Source: Desulfoscipio gibsoniae DSM 7213
GTDB lineage: Bacteria > Bacillota > Desulfotomaculia > Desulfotomaculales > Desulfallaceae
Length of the DNA stretch: 64,000 nucleotides
NCBI RefSeq assembly: GCF_000233715.2
Contig: NC_021184.1
Location: 3,000,001 to 3,064,000, forward strand
Direction: 5' to 3'
Made by a program: the position numbers and the translations under genes. Under the pieces are notes generated by a model. That model saw only the letters and a program-made list of their open reading frames with translations, ran no database searches and was not told the origin of the DNA. Shown here one piece after another: positions 49,156 through 58,696 of this stretch (position 1 is the stretch's first letter; every line of letters begins with the position of its first letter).

Positions 49156-49977
49156 TTATAATTTTAATATTCTCTGGAGATTTCCCCCCAAAATTAATTC
49201 TTTTTCACGGTCGCTTATGTTAAGTTGAGTAACTTTTTCTATATTCTTTCTAAGATTGTCTTTGCCAAATGGCGTATCCGAACCCAAAATTACTTTACCT
49301 GCTCCGAAATGATCAATTGCCATGTATATTCTTTTTAAACTGATTAAAGGTGCAGGGGATATTTCAAAGTATAAATTGTTAAGTATCGTTTTATGCTTAA
49401 TAAAACTTTCCAAACCAATCAGATGAGCGATTATAAAATTGACTTTTGAATATTTTCTTGCAATATCTATAAATTTTAGGATGTTACCAGTAGAGCGTAA
49501 GTGAATAAAAATTGGTATTTCTTTTTCCCGGGCAAAATTTATTATAACTTCCAATCCTGGTGAAGCGTACTCAAAGCTTTGGGTACATTGATGTAGCTTA
49601 ATACCATTAAAACCCCAGGAGTTAAACTTTTCATGTAAATCAGTATCTATTTGATTTGAACTGGGATCAGCCAAAAAAAACTGAATTATTCTGTCAGGAT
49701 ACTTTAAGTATAAAGAATAAACATATTCGTTCCTTTGCATAATATCATCCGGCTGCTGAATTTTTGACAGTAACTTGATAATCTTATTTGCGCTAAGCAG
49801 AATATCCGTGGTACTAAAAATTTTAGCTAACCCCGGTATATAATTATAATTCTTTGGCCCATTATTAACCCCGGGGCAAAGCACTACTTTGTCCACATTT
49901 AGCTCATTTAATTTGGCAATAATTTTTTCCGATGCGAAGAATTCACCGCAGGAATGGGCATGACCATCAATAATCAT
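49156..49977 (-). CDS. Amidohydrolase-family protein
   Basis: A 273-residue TIM-barrel-type hydrolase of the Amidohydro_2 (PF04909) kind. It starts MIIDGHAHSCGEF with the HxH metal motif, later has GFNGIKLHQ, IPIFIHLRSTG, NFIIAHLIG and LGSDTPFG with the conserved Asp. The family includes decarboxylases and hydrolases; the substrate is unknown. The start is ATG 49977 with GGGGGTC upstream; a longer frame to 50058 has no ribosome site. It is AT-rich. A 190-base fragment of the same gene lies at 45800. Confidence 0.8.
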   Translation of the reverse strand: MIIDGHAHSCGEFFASEKIIAKLNELNVDKVVLCPGVNNGPKNYNYIPGLAKIFSTTDILLSANKIIKLLSKIQQPDDIMQRNEYVYSLYLKYPDRIIQFFLADPSSNQIDTDLHEKFNSWGFNGIKLHQCTQSFEYASPGLEVIINFAREKEIPIFIHLRSTGNILKFIDIARKYSKVNFIIAHLIGLESFIKHKTILNNLYFEISPAPLISLKRIYMAIDHFGAGKVILGSDTPFGKDNLRKNIEKVTQLNISDREKELILGGNLQRILKL

Positions 49978-50036
49978 TTCCGAGACCCCCACTCTTAATA
50001 AATTAGTAGTTATTACCATATCCAACAATCGGTTTA

Positions 50037-50120
50037 TAACATTTTTTCTTACAACCACATACTTATAACGGCGGTTTCCAGTTCTTCGGCGGCTTTTATG
50101 GAAGCAAGAAAAAAAATAGT
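50037..50120 (+). pseudogene. Tiny-gene leader fused to the 3' end of a 23277-type gene
   Basis: 50037-50073 matches the leader of tiny gene 1 (TAACATTTTTTCT ... ACATACTTATAAC). At about 50074 it switches to the 3' half of the Gly/Pro-rich membrane gene (FFGGFYGSKKK). There is no start codon between them. Its terminator follows at about 50145-50175 in decayed form. Confidence 0.65.
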
Positions 50121-50223
50121 AATTTGATGATTAGTACTCTCCTGTTTAACGCCCCCTGCGGGGTTTTTACTTTTTGATAGATTACCCAAACTTTTCAGCA
50201 TGAAAACTCAACCAATATATGTA

Positions 50224-50337
50224 ACATTTACCTTTTATAAGAATAATATAATAATAAATTTAGGGGTGGTTGTTATGGGATATGGTTTATTTAGAGCTTT
50301 TTCCCTTTATCCAGCAGGGCAACGTACCCATGTGTAA
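50224..50337 (+). pseudogene. 5' part of a YmaF-type gene
   Basis: Keeps what the 23541 copy lost: AC at 50224, AATAATATA (16-base spacing), the ribosome site TAGGGGTGG and ATG 50275. It reads MGYGLFRAFSLYPAGQRTHV and stops, because after ACCCATGT about 800 bases present in the 23.6-24.4 kb copy are missing. Confidence 0.7.
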
Positions 50338-50690
50338 GTTAATTGATAAAAATACCTGGGTAATTAATTTTACCCAGGTATCTTATCGTGAAAATACCCT
50401 TATTTTTATACCATAATACGTAAAATAAGCAATTTTGCTACATGTCTTTTATCTTGCGAAAAATGATTTCACCCTCATTCGTATAATCTCTGAGGCTTTG
50501 GGATCACTTAATATCAACAAGATCAGGATTAGGAATAATAAAAAGGGATTAGCTTGTAAACTTGGCAACACTGATCACCCCCATAATAATTTTACATAAT
50601 AAATGACTTTTTTTATGTTATTTCAGTTAAATGTTATTTGTTACTAATAATTGCTATTTTTGGCTCTAATCTTTTGCCGTTTTTTAAACG
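50336..50690. repeat. Duplicated segment, copy B (partner 24396-24735)
   Basis: Near-identical to 24396-24735, including the hairpin and the possible coding frame, which here ends early at a TAA after DHPHNNFT. From 50690 to 50800 no gene is seen. Confidence 0.75.
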
Positions 50691-50806
50691 CTAGTATAAC
50701 CTTAGAACCTCTTTCCCCCACCGGCATCATGCCTGATCTTGAACGGGTTAGGTGACAGGATTTCTTTCACCCCATTGGCTCGGCAGACATGCCGGACAAA
50801 CTAAAA

Positions 50807-50842
50807 AATGCGCCCGGACTATACCCAGCGCATTCTATTTAC
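50807..50842 (-). terminator. Terminator after cysK
   Basis: On the minus strand AATGCGC / GCGCATT stem followed by TTTTTTAG (extends to about 50800). Confidence 0.75.
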
Positions 50843-50877
50843 TTTTATACTTATGCCGAACTACAGTAATTGAAGCA

Positions 50878-51822
50878 TCAACCTTCGAACACCGGGGTGC
50901 TAAGGTACCGCTCGCCGGTATCGGGCAAAATTGTGAGTACAGTTTTACCCGGTCCCAGTTTTCGACCTACGGTTACCGCAGCATGTACAGCAGCACCACC
51001 GGAAAAACCCACCAGCAATCCTTCTTCCCTGGCTAAACGCCTGGTCATGTTAAACGCATCTTCATCGGATACGGCAAAAGGCGCATCCACCAGTGATAGA
51101 TCCAGGTTAGCAGGTACAAAACCGTCCCCTATACCCTGAATACCGTGGCGTCCCGGTTCACCCCCGGATAGCACCGCTGACTTCTTAGGCTCTACAGCAT
51201 AAACTTTAATTTTAGGAAACTTATCTTTCAACACCCGGGCCACTCCTGTAAGGGTACCGCCCGTGCCTACACCGGCCACATAAGCGTCAATGTCACCATC
51301 AACCTGCTCCAATATTTCCTTGGCCGTGGTTTGTTCGTGGAACGCCGGGTTATCCGGGTTAGTAAACTGGTCGGGCATCCAAGCCCCGGGTATTTGCTTG
51401 ACTATTTCCCGGGCCTTTTGCACAGCCCCGTCAACATCCTCAGCGGCAGGTGTCAGCACCACCTCAGCCCCGTAAGCACGGGCCAGTTTTCTCCTCTCCT
51501 CGCTCATTGAATCAGGCATGACAACAATCACCCGGTAACCTTTAACCGCGCCCACCATGGCCAGTGCAATGCCCTGGTTTCCGCTGGTAGGCTCCACAAT
51601 AACGGTGCCCGGCTGGATTATCCCCGCCTTTTCAGCGGCAACGACCATGCCCAGTGCCGCCCTGGCCTTGGCGCTACCGCTGGGATTGACCATCTCAAGC
51701 TTGGCTAGTATTTGAGCCCCGCAGCCATTAATCACTTTGCTTAACCTAACCACCGGGGTGTGGCCCACGATTTCCAGGACATTGTTAAAAATATTGCCCA
51801 CTATCTGATTCTTCCCTTCCAT
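50878..51822 (-). CDS. cysK: Cysteine synthase (O-acetylserine sulfhydrylase)
   Basis: A 314-residue PLP enzyme making cysteine from O-acetylserine and sulfide. PLP Lys is K52 in NPSGSAKARAAL; the usual motif is SVKDR, so the Asp after the Lys is Ala here. The phosphate loop GTGGTLTG, the asparagine loop EPTSGNQGIALAM and GIGDGFVPANLDL are present. The start is ATG 51822 without a clear ribosome site; GTG in QIVGN is an alternative. It is divergent from a MarR-type regulator that may control it. The motif change might mean another nucleophile or substrate (inference). Confidence 0.9.
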   Translation of the reverse strand: MEGKNQIVGNIFNNVLEIVGHTPVVRLSKVINGCGAQILAKLEMVNPSGSAKARAALGMVVAAEKAGIIQPGTVIVEPTSGNQGIALAMVGAVKGYRVIVVMPDSMSEERRKLARAYGAEVVLTPAAEDVDGAVQKAREIVKQIPGAWMPDQFTNPDNPAFHEQTTAKEILEQVDGDIDAYVAGVGTGGTLTGVARVLKDKFPKIKVYAVEPKKSAVLSGGEPGRHGIQGIGDGFVPANLDLSLVDAPFAVSDEDAFNMTRRLAREEGLLVGFSGGAAVHAAVTVGRKLGPGKTVLTILPDTGERYLSTPVFEG

Positions 51823-51829
51823 TTATTTG

Positions 51830-51859
51830 TTGACAGATGCTCACAGTGCTATTTACAAT
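51830..51859 (+). promoter_or_regulatory. SigA promoter for the MarR-type gene
   Basis: TTGACA (51830-51835), 18 bases, TACAAT (51854-51859). Confidence 0.7.
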
Positions 51860-51878
51860 CTATATGGAGGTATTTACA

Positions 51879-52334
51879 TTGTCTAATAACAATCCTAACG
51901 ATGCTTATTTGGCTATTAGAACCATCATTGAAATCACCAGGACATATGATACGCTGGAAGATATAATGGGCCGGCACTTTGCCCGCTTTGGCCTGTCCCA
52001 GCCCAAGTTTAACGCCATGATGCAAATGCGCCAGGCTGGTGACCAGGGTCTCGCTTTGTCCGAACTGGGTGAGCGCATGCTGGTAACCAGAGCCAACATC
52101 ACCGGACTAATCGACCGCATGGAAAGGGATGGGCTTGTTGTACGGGAAGCCGACCCCAAAGACCGGCGCGTATACAGAGCCAGACTTACAGTCAAGGCGA
52201 CCAACCTGCTGAATGACATACTACCCATACATGCAGATTTTACCCGCCAGGTGATGTCGGTTTTAAGCATAGCTGAAAAAACTAAATTAACCGAATTATT
52301 ACACAAGCTACGTATAGAAATGGAAAAAATATAA
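51879..52334 (+). CDS. MarR-family transcriptional regulator
   Basis: A 151-residue winged-helix regulator with the MarR core: ALSELGERMLVTRANITGLIDRMERDGLV, then the wing ADPKDRRVYRARLT. A helical dimer part flanks it. The start is TTG 51879 with TGGAGG eight bases upstream; a longer frame from 51837 includes the promoter. It is divergent from cysK and may respond to a thiol, oxidant or antimicrobial, as usual for the family. A hairpin shared with coaBC follows. Confidence 0.87.
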   Translation: MSNNNPNDAYLAIRTIIEITRTYDTLEDIMGRHFARFGLSQPKFNAMMQMRQAGDQGLALSELGERMLVTRANITGLIDRMERDGLVVREADPKDRRVYRARLTVKATNLLNDILPIHADFTRQVMSVLSIAEKTKLTELLHKLRIEMEKI

Positions 52335-52338
52335 TATA

Positions 52339-52372
52339 ACGCAGCAAATTAATCTGCTGCGTCTATTTTTTT
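52339..52372. terminator. Terminator shared by marR and coaBC
   Basis: ACGCAGCA / TGCTGCGT stem followed by TTTTTT on the plus strand; it overlaps the last codons of coaBC. Confidence 0.75.
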
Positions 52373-53566
52373 GCCTGCCTTTAATTGTAGCACTTTATCC
52401 CAGATAACCTCACTAAGTGCCAGCTTGTCCATAAGCGGTAGTGGCTCCACCGAACCATCGGGATATAATATATTTACAACATTGGTATCTGATCCAAACC
52501 CGGCACCTGTCTTGGTGACATCGTTGGCTACCAGCATATCCAAATTCTTTTTATTTATTTTCTCTCGAGCGTTGTTGATTAAATCCTCGGTTTCGGCAGC
52601 AAATCCCACCAGTAGTTGGTGCTTTTTTTGTTTGCCCAGCTCCATTAAAATGTCCGGGTTTTTTTCCAGCTCCAGCACCAAATCGGCATTATTTTTTTTA
52701 ATTTTCTGTGCGGCCACGACCCTGGGACGGTAGTCAGCAACAGCGGCCGCCTTAATCACCACGTCCATCCGGGGATATAGGTCCATGACCGCCTGGTACA
52801 TTTGCTCCGCTGTTTCCACGTTAATTATATTGACTCCGTCTGGCACCGCCAGCCGGGTGGGAGCAGACACCAGGTAAACTTCGGCCCCCCTGTTAGAAGC
52901 CGTTTCAGCCAGCGCATAGCCCATTTTTCCGGAACTGCGATTGCTAATATACCTTACCGGGTCTATTGGCTCGCGGGTCCCTCCGGCAGTAACCAGAACT
53001 TTACTCCAGGCCAAATCTTTGTTCGGTTTCAGTACATTCTTAATCTGTTCCATTATCACCGCCACATCTGCCAACCGTCCCGGACCCTCATCCCCGCAGG
53101 CCTGACGTCCCACAGCAGGATCCACCACCTTAAAGCCCAACCGGCGCAGTTGATTAAGGTTATCCTGCACCACCCGGTTACGGTACATGTACACATTCAT
53201 TGCAGGACAAACCAGCACGGGGCAAACCATGGCCAGCACCGTAGTAGTAAGCAAATCATCGGCCAGACCACAAGCAATTTTGGCTATGATATTGGCGGTG
53301 GCTGGCACTATTAGTGCCATGTCCGCCCGGCGGGCCAGTTCAAGGTGCGGGTAGCGCCAGCCCGGCGGAGTTTCAAAGGTATCGACGTGCACGCGGTGGC
53401 CTGATATGGCTTCAAATGCCAGCGGTTTGACAAATTGCTGTGCCCCTGCGGTCATGATTACATGCACCTCGGCACCGGCCTTGACCAGACCGCTTACCAG
53501 ATCCAAAGCCCGGTATGCGGCAATACCACCGGTAACTCCAATAACAAAAAACTTACCCGCAAGCAT
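52349..53566 (-). CDS. coaBC: Bifunctional phosphopantothenoylcysteine synthetase/decarboxylase
   Basis: A 405-residue coenzyme A enzyme. The N-terminal CoaC flavoprotein (about 1-180) has GVTGGIAAYRALDL, CPAMNVYMYRN and the catalytic Cys in QACGDEGPGRL. The C-terminal CoaB part (about 190-400) has VTAGGTREPIDPVRYISNRS and SGKMGYALAE. It joins cysteine to phosphopantothenate and decarboxylates the product. It follows rpoZ, gmk, remA and yloC in the usual Firmicutes order. Confidence 0.95.
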   Translation of the reverse strand: MLAGKFFVIGVTGGIAAYRALDLVSGLVKAGAEVHVIMTAGAQQFVKPLAFEAISGHRVHVDTFETPPGWRYPHLELARRADMALIVPATANIIAKIACGLADDLLTTTVLAMVCPVLVCPAMNVYMYRNRVVQDNLNQLRRLGFKVVDPAVGRQACGDEGPGRLADVAVIMEQIKNVLKPNKDLAWSKVLVTAGGTREPIDPVRYISNRSSGKMGYALAETASNRGAEVYLVSAPTRLAVPDGVNIINVETAEQMYQAVMDLYPRMDVVIKAAAVADYRPRVVAAQKIKKNNADLVLELEKNPDILMELGKQKKHQLLVGFAAETEDLINNAREKINKKNLDMLVANDVTKTGAGFGSDTNVVNILYPDGSVEPLPLMDKLALSEVIWDKVLQLKAGKKIDAAD

Positions 53567-53578
53567 GAGTCACCCCCA

Positions 53579-53806
53579 TTATTTTATCCCCTGCTTGGTT
53601 CTCCGGTACGTTATATTTCCCCGGACAACTTCATGCAGCGCCGCAGAAACAGGCTTACCGGAGACCCAGGATTCTTCTTGTTGATCCTGTTGTTGTAGAG
53701 CTATTTCCGTTATTTGACGCGCCCGCTTGGCCGATATCACCACAAGGGTATACCGGCTGTCTACCTTATCCATTAAATCATCCAGAGAAGGTCTATTCAT
53801 GGCCAT
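53579..53806 (-). CDS. rpoZ: RNA polymerase omega subunit
   Basis: A 75-residue omega subunit. It shows RPSLDDLMDKVDSRYTLVVI and SAKRARQI, the conserved core, and ends with the KPVSAALHEVVRGNITYRR segment common in Firmicutes. It stabilises the beta-prime subunit. coaBC starts 12 bases downstream. Confidence 0.93.
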   Translation of the reverse strand: MAMNRPSLDDLMDKVDSRYTLVVISAKRARQITEIALQQQDQQEESWVSGKPVSAALHEVVRGNITYRRTKQGIK

Positions 53807-53998
53807 CGGAGCTTAAACCTCCAGTATTATTATTGTATTTTTAGAATATGCTACTACTGATATTTTAAGTATATACCCAGTGAATAGGATATTATTATGT
53901 AGATGTGCTAAACGTTAATAAACCGCTGTTTGCTGTAATCATAACGCACATATATATTTTTGATGCATTTTATCTAATTGATATTTTTAGGACTTGGT

Positions 53999-54604
53999 TT
54001 AGTATTTTTGTAGTAACGAATCAATATCAAAAACCCTGGGGCGGCACCTTTCCGCAGTGATTATAGCACATACCCTTTTAGTAGCAGCAACCAGGTCATC
54101 ATTAATGACCAAATAATCATATTTGTGCACTTCTTTAATTTCCTTTTCGGCCCATTGCAACCGGTGTTCAATTTCCCCGGCGCTATCCGTGCCCCTGTTT
54201 GTCAGGCGCATTTCCAGTTCAGCTCGGGAAGGTGGAATTAAGAATATCAGCACACAATGGGGATACTTACTTTTTACGTTCAGCGCACCTTGGACATCAA
54301 TTTCCAAAATTACGTCCAGGCCACGGTTGACAGCATCTATAACAGGCTGCTGCGGTGTCCCATAATAATTTCCATATACATTGGCCCATTCCAACAATTG
54401 GTCTCCGGCAATCATCGATTTAAATTGTTCCCTGGTCAAAAAATAATAGTCTACGCCATGACGTTCCTCGCCACGAGGATTTCTTGTCGTTGCTGAAATA
54501 GAAAGATGCAGATTATCCAATTCTCTAAATAAGCCCTGGCAGACCGTACCTTTGCCAGACCCGGACGGTCCGGATATCACTATCAAATTTCCTTTGGTTT
54601 TCAT
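53999..54604 (-). CDS. gmk: Guanylate kinase
   Basis: A 201-residue enzyme converting GMP to GDP with ATP. P-loop SGPSGSGKGTVCQGL, then TTRNPRGEERHGVDYYFL for GMP binding, and the lid region RLTNRGTDSAGEIEHRL. It follows remA by 12 bases. The 190 bases to rpoZ hold no gene. Confidence 0.95.
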   Translation of the reverse strand: MKTKGNLIVISGPSGSGKGTVCQGLFRELDNLHLSISATTRNPRGEERHGVDYYFLTREQFKSMIAGDQLLEWANVYGNYYGTPQQPVIDAVNRGLDVILEIDVQGALNVKSKYPHCVLIFLIPPSRAELEMRLTNRGTDSAGEIEHRLQWAEKEIKEVHKYDYLVINDDLVAATKRVCAIITAERCRPRVFDIDSLLQKY

Positions 54605-54616
54605 GAACGTGCCCAG

Positions 54617-54886
54617 TTAATCTTCATCATTTCCAGCAGAACTATCCTTATTGACCAGACGGTGGGCCACCGTTTCAGGCTGCACTGCTGATAATATAAC
54701 GTGATCACTGTCTGTTATTATTACCGCTCTGGTACGGCGGCCATAGGTAGCATCCACCAGCATACCCCTGTCCCTGGCCTCAGTAATGATTCTCTTAATT
54801 GGTGCCGATTCAGGACTTACGATGGCAATTATCCGATTGGCTGAAACAATATTGCCAAATCCAATATTAATTAATTTTATTTCCAT
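54617..54886 (-). CDS. remA: RemA-family regulator (DUF370)
   Basis: An 89-residue protein with the RemA core: [40 protein letters not shown] and [20 protein letters not shown]. RemA is a ring-forming DNA-binding protein that activates biofilm matrix genes in Bacillus; in Clostridia its role is less known. ATG 54886 has GGGGAGGCAGGG upstream; a frame starting at 54910 overlaps the ribosome site. Confidence 0.93.
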   Translation of the reverse strand: MEIKLINIGFGNIVSANRIIAIVSPESAPIKRIITEARDRGMLVDATYGRRTRAVIITDSDHVILSAVQPETVAHRLVNKDSSAGNDED

Positions 54887-54902
54887 TTCCCTGCCTCCCC
54901 TA

Positions 54903-55781
54903 TTATTCAATATTTTGGACTTGTTCCCTTATTTTTTCCAATTCACTTTTCACTTCCACAACGGTACGGTTGATAATTAGATCAGAAGATTTTGAGGCGA
55001 TGGTATTGATTTCCCTGTTCAGCTCCTGTAGTAAAAAATCCAGTTTTCTACCCACCGAAGTGTTTAGCTCCATACAATCCGCCAACTGTGCAAGGTGACT
55101 TTTCAGCCGTACAATTTCCTCTGCGATACTGGATCGCTCGGCAAATATCACCACTTCAGTCTCTAGCCGGGCCTGGTCCTGTGGTCCAGCCTCCAGCAGA
55201 TCGTGCAAACGCTGGCGCAGCCGTTCGCGATATTCCTCCACAACTACCGGAGAACGCCCTGCGATTTCGGTAACAAATGCTGCAATACGTTTTGTCCTTT
55301 CCTTGATATCAGCGGCCAGCAATTGTCCCTCATTGATACGCATGTCCATTAATCCGCCCAGGGCCTGTTCCAATGCTTCATTCAGTTGAGGCCACCATTG
55401 CTCCATATCCTCTTCGGGCTCTTCTAGAGTAAATACACCTGGCAACTGCAGCAGTTCCGTAACAGTTGCCTCCCCTTTCAATGGCAATTTGTTTTTAAGC
55501 TCTTGCACCGCCTGCACATATGAAGCGGCTAGAGACTCATCCACTTTTACCGATACCCTGTTTACGCCGCAGGCGACCACATTTACATATACATCCACCC
55601 TGCCGCGGGCAATTTTCTGTTGTATTACCCTCTTGATACGGTCTTCCAAGATATTCATAGACCTGGGCATACGCAGAAAAATTTCACAATAGCGATGGTT
55701 TACCGACTTTATTTCAATATTTATTTTTAATATATCCGATATTGTTTCTCCTCGCCCGAACCCTGTCATGCTTTTTATCAA
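54903..55781 (-). CDS. yloC: YicC/YloC-family endoribonuclease
   Basis: A 292-residue protein: SMTGFGRGE at the start, [15 protein letters not shown], and the C-terminal [17 protein letters not shown] and [20 protein letters not shown], all typical for the YicC family, which are endoribonucleases. The start is TTG 55781 with GGTGGTGG upstream. It is the first gene of the remA-gmk-rpoZ-coaBC operon. Confidence 0.93.
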   Translation of the reverse strand: MIKSMTGFGRGETISDILKINIEIKSVNHRYCEIFLRMPRSMNILEDRIKRVIQQKIARGRVDVYVNVVACGVNRVSVKVDESLAASYVQAVQELKNKLPLKGEATVTELLQLPGVFTLEEPEEDMEQWWPQLNEALEQALGGLMDMRINEGQLLAADIKERTKRIAAFVTEIAGRSPVVVEEYRERLRQRLHDLLEAGPQDQARLETEVVIFAERSSIAEEIVRLKSHLAQLADCMELNTSVGRKLDFLLQELNREINTIASKSSDLIINRTVVEVKSELEKIREQVQNIE

Positions 55782-55970
55782 TATTCCACCACCCAGACTT
55801 GTTTAGTTGTATATATAGTATTGACTCTGGATACTAAAAATAATTTTTCTACCTAAAAAAAGAAATTCCTTTTAAAAAAAAGAAAATCAATGATATTCTT
55901 TAATCCTCATGCCAAATATAATATTTTTGCGCATACTGATGTTAAAACCATGTCACCTGGTATAGATTTA

Positions 55971-56006
55971 AAAAACGCGCCAGGGTATATAACCACGACG
56001 CGTTTT
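55971..56006 (-). terminator. Terminator after the aspartate aminotransferase gene
   Basis: On the minus strand AAAACGCG / CGCGTTTTTT with an 18-base loop. Confidence 0.7.
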
Positions 56007-56062
56007 GCAAACCGCTAATAGCATGGTGCTTTGTGCTTGGTTATCAAGTATTGTTTTAAATG

Positions 56063-57256
56063 CTATTGGAGTTCTTTAAGCACCTTTTCAATACGATCCA
56101 GCCCCTCACGGATATTATCCATAGAAGTGGCATAGGAAAGGCGGAAACAGTTGTCATCACCAAAGGCCACACCGGGCACTATAGCCACATGTTCTTTTTC
56201 CAAAAGCACACCGGCCAGGTCAGAGGCACCTTTTATAGTCATACCGTCATAACTTTTGCCTAACAAAGGCTTTATCTCCGGAAACACATAAAATGCCCCG
56301 CCCGGGCGATTGCACTTGACGCCGGGAATAGAGCTCAATCTTTCCACCATGTAATCCCGCCGCTTGACAAATTCGGCAACCATTTGACGCACGGGTTCCT
56401 GGGTGCCGCTCAGCGCTTCCAGGCTGGCAGCCTGGGCTATGGAAGTTGGATTGGAGGTGGAGTGACTCTGCAAGTCGGCCATAGCTTTGGCCACCGGCAG
56501 CGGCGCGGCAGCGTAGCCAATACGCCAGCCGGTCATGGCATAAGATTTAGAAACCCCGTTAATCACCACTGTTAAGTCCTTCAAGGCCGGACTTAAAGAA
56601 GCAATGCTAACATGCCGACCGCCATCATAAATTAATTTCTCATATATTTCATCCGAAATAATGGCTATATTATTTTTTTCCAATATCTCTCCCAGGGCCG
56701 CCAGTTCATCTTGAGTATACACCGCACCCGTAGGGTTGCTGGGGCTGTTCAATATAATCAACCGGCTCTTGGGAGTGATGACGCTTTGCAGCTGGGCAGG
56801 CGTCAGCTTGAAGTTATTTTCCACTGTGGTAGGTACGATTACCGGTTTTGCACCCGTCAATTTTATTTGCTCCAGGTAGCTAACCCAATAAGGGGCGGGC
56901 AAAATTACTTCGTCCCCTTCCTGACATAGTACTTGAAAAGCGTTATACAGCGAATGTTTGGCTCCAGCGGAAACTACTATTTGTCCGGGTTCATACTGTA
57001 GGCCGTTATCATCAGCCAGTTTTTTCGCAATGGCCTTACGCAGCGGTTCTATTCCGGCCACCGGGGTGTACTTAGTCATACCATCAGCTATGGCCTTTAC
57101 TGCGGCCTGCTTAATATTCTCCGGGGTATCGAAATCCGGCTCACCAACACCGAAGTTAATCACCTTGATTCCCCCGGCCATCATTTTTTTGGCCTGAGCA
57201 TCAATTGAAAGGGTAGGGGAAGGGCTGATATTTTGAGCCCGCTCTGCTAAACGCAT
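56063..57256 (-). CDS. aspB: Pyridoxal-phosphate aminotransferase, aspartate type
   Basis: A 397-residue class I aminotransferase: NFGVGEPDFDTPENI near the N-terminus, NSPSNPTGAVYTQDEL, ISDEIYEKLIYDG, and the PLP Lys in VINGVSKSYAMTGWRIGYAA. Most like the aspartate/prephenate aminotransferases of Firmicutes; keto acid partner not certain. The gene downstream of a dapL and dapF pair on the same strand suggests a role in aspartate-family amino acids. Confidence 0.9.
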   Translation of the reverse strand: MRLAERAQNISPSPTLSIDAQAKKMMAGGIKVINFGVGEPDFDTPENIKQAAVKAIADGMTKYTPVAGIEPLRKAIAKKLADDNGLQYEPGQIVVSAGAKHSLYNAFQVLCQEGDEVILPAPYWVSYLEQIKLTGAKPVIVPTTVENNFKLTPAQLQSVITPKSRLIILNSPSNPTGAVYTQDELAALGEILEKNNIAIISDEIYEKLIYDGGRHVSIASLSPALKDLTVVINGVSKSYAMTGWRIGYAAAPLPVAKAMADLQSHSTSNPTSIAQAASLEALSGTQEPVRQMVAEFVKRRDYMVERLSSIPGVKCNRPGGAFYVFPEIKPLLGKSYDGMTIKGASDLAGVLLEKEHVAIVPGVAFGDDNCFRLSYATSMDNIREGLDRIEKVLKELQ

Positions 57257-57435
57257 TTTTTATCCCGGTTTCTTATACCTGATCTAATATAACAGCAGGT
57301 TTTTCACCATCCGACAATGGGCGGTAGCCCTAAATAACTTAAGCTAAGGACCACCTAAGAAACCAGGGTTTCACTCCTCTCATAATAAAATCTTTAGGGA
57401 CATTTTTTTTAGGGGCAAATATAAACCAGCTACGG

Positions 57436-58620
57436 TTAAAATTTAACCGGGCCTATATTCTTCTTCAATCGCTCCAGGGCCTCTACCATCCGCTCCCTTT
57501 CCACCGTCAGGGCAATGCGGAAAAAGCCTGCGCCATTGTTACCATACCCTGTACCCGGAGTAATAACCACACCAGCTTTATCCAAAACCAACTCGGCAAA
57601 GGATTCCGAGGTATGTCCGGCAGGCACCGGTGCCCATACATAAAACGTAGCCTTGGGTTTTTCCAGCTGCCAGCCCATACTGTTCAGAGCATCCACCAGT
57701 ATATCCCGCCGCTCTTGGTATACTTTTTGCATTTGAAACACGGCGTCCTGAGGTCCGGTAAGACCTTGAATAGCTGCATACTGAATAGCCTGGAACTGGC
57801 CTGAATCAATGTTTGACTTGAGCCTGCCCAGCGCATCCACCACTTGGGGATGTCCGGCGGCCCAGCCAATACGCCAACCGGTCATATTATAGGTTTTAGA
57901 CACGGAGTGGAATTCAATACCAACTTCCTTGGCCCCGGGAAACTGCAAAAAACTAGGCGGCTTGTAGCCGTCATAGGCCATTTCCGAATAGGGAGCATCG
58001 TGACAAATTAAAATATTGTACTCCCTGGCAAAGGAGATCACTTCCCGGTAAAACTCATCGCCTGCCACAGCACCGGTAGGATTATTAGGATAATTAATAA
58101 ACATCATTTTAGCCCGGTTGGCAACATCAGTAGGAATGGCGCTTAAATCGGGCAAAAATCCCTTCTCCGCCGTCAATGGCACATAATAAGGCTCAGCACC
58201 GGCCAAAATGGCTCCTCCAGCGTACACCGGGTACCCGGGGTCAGGCACTATAACAACATCACCGGGGTTCAAATAGCAAAAAGATATGTGCGCAATCCCC
58301 TCTTTGGAGCCGATAAGCGAAACCACTTCACTGGCAGCGTCAAGTTCTACACCGAAGCGGTTGCTATACCACTGGGCCACTGCCTGGCGGTAAGCCAGCA
58401 TGCCCACTGAAGAGGGATACTGGTGATTAACCCTGTATTCAGCTTGTTTTTGCAATTCCTCAATAATATAACCCGGGGTGGGCATATCAGGATCGCCAAT
58501 GCCCAGGCTGATGATATCCACTCCAGCCGCCCGCTTTTCTTCAACTAATTTTTCAATACGAGCAAACAAGTAAGGTGGCAGATTTTTTACTCTTTGTGCC
58601 TGTTCAAATTGCAAGTTCAA
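57436..58620 (-). CDS. dapL: LL-diaminopimelate aminotransferase
   Basis: A 394-residue aminotransferase that makes LL-diaminopimelate from tetrahydrodipicolinate in one step. [50 protein letters not shown] and [20 protein letters not shown] (PLP Lys) fit DapL. The start is TTG 58620 with AGGAGGG upstream. It is next to dapF, the following enzyme in the pathway, which supports the assignment over a general aminotransferase. DAP is needed for lysine, the cell wall and, via dipicolinate precursors, the spore. Confidence 0.92.
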   Translation of the reverse strand: MNLQFEQAQRVKNLPPYLFARIEKLVEEKRAAGVDIISLGIGDPDMPTPGYIIEELQKQAEYRVNHQYPSSVGMLAYRQAVAQWYSNRFGVELDAASEVVSLIGSKEGIAHISFCYLNPGDVVIVPDPGYPVYAGGAILAGAEPYYVPLTAEKGFLPDLSAIPTDVANRAKMMFINYPNNPTGAVAGDEFYREVISFAREYNILICHDAPYSEMAYDGYKPPSFLQFPGAKEVGIEFHSVSKTYNMTGWRIGWAAGHPQVVDALGRLKSNIDSGQFQAIQYAAIQGLTGPQDAVFQMQKVYQERRDILVDALNSMGWQLEKPKATFYVWAPVPAGHTSESFAELVLDKAGVVITPGTGYGNNGAGFFRIALTVERERMVEALERLKKNIGPVKF

Positions 58621-58696
58621 AACAAGACCCTCCTATTTAGCACAACATTGTTTTGTAATGTAATTAATTTTATATATTGTCTAAAGGTGCTTTGTC

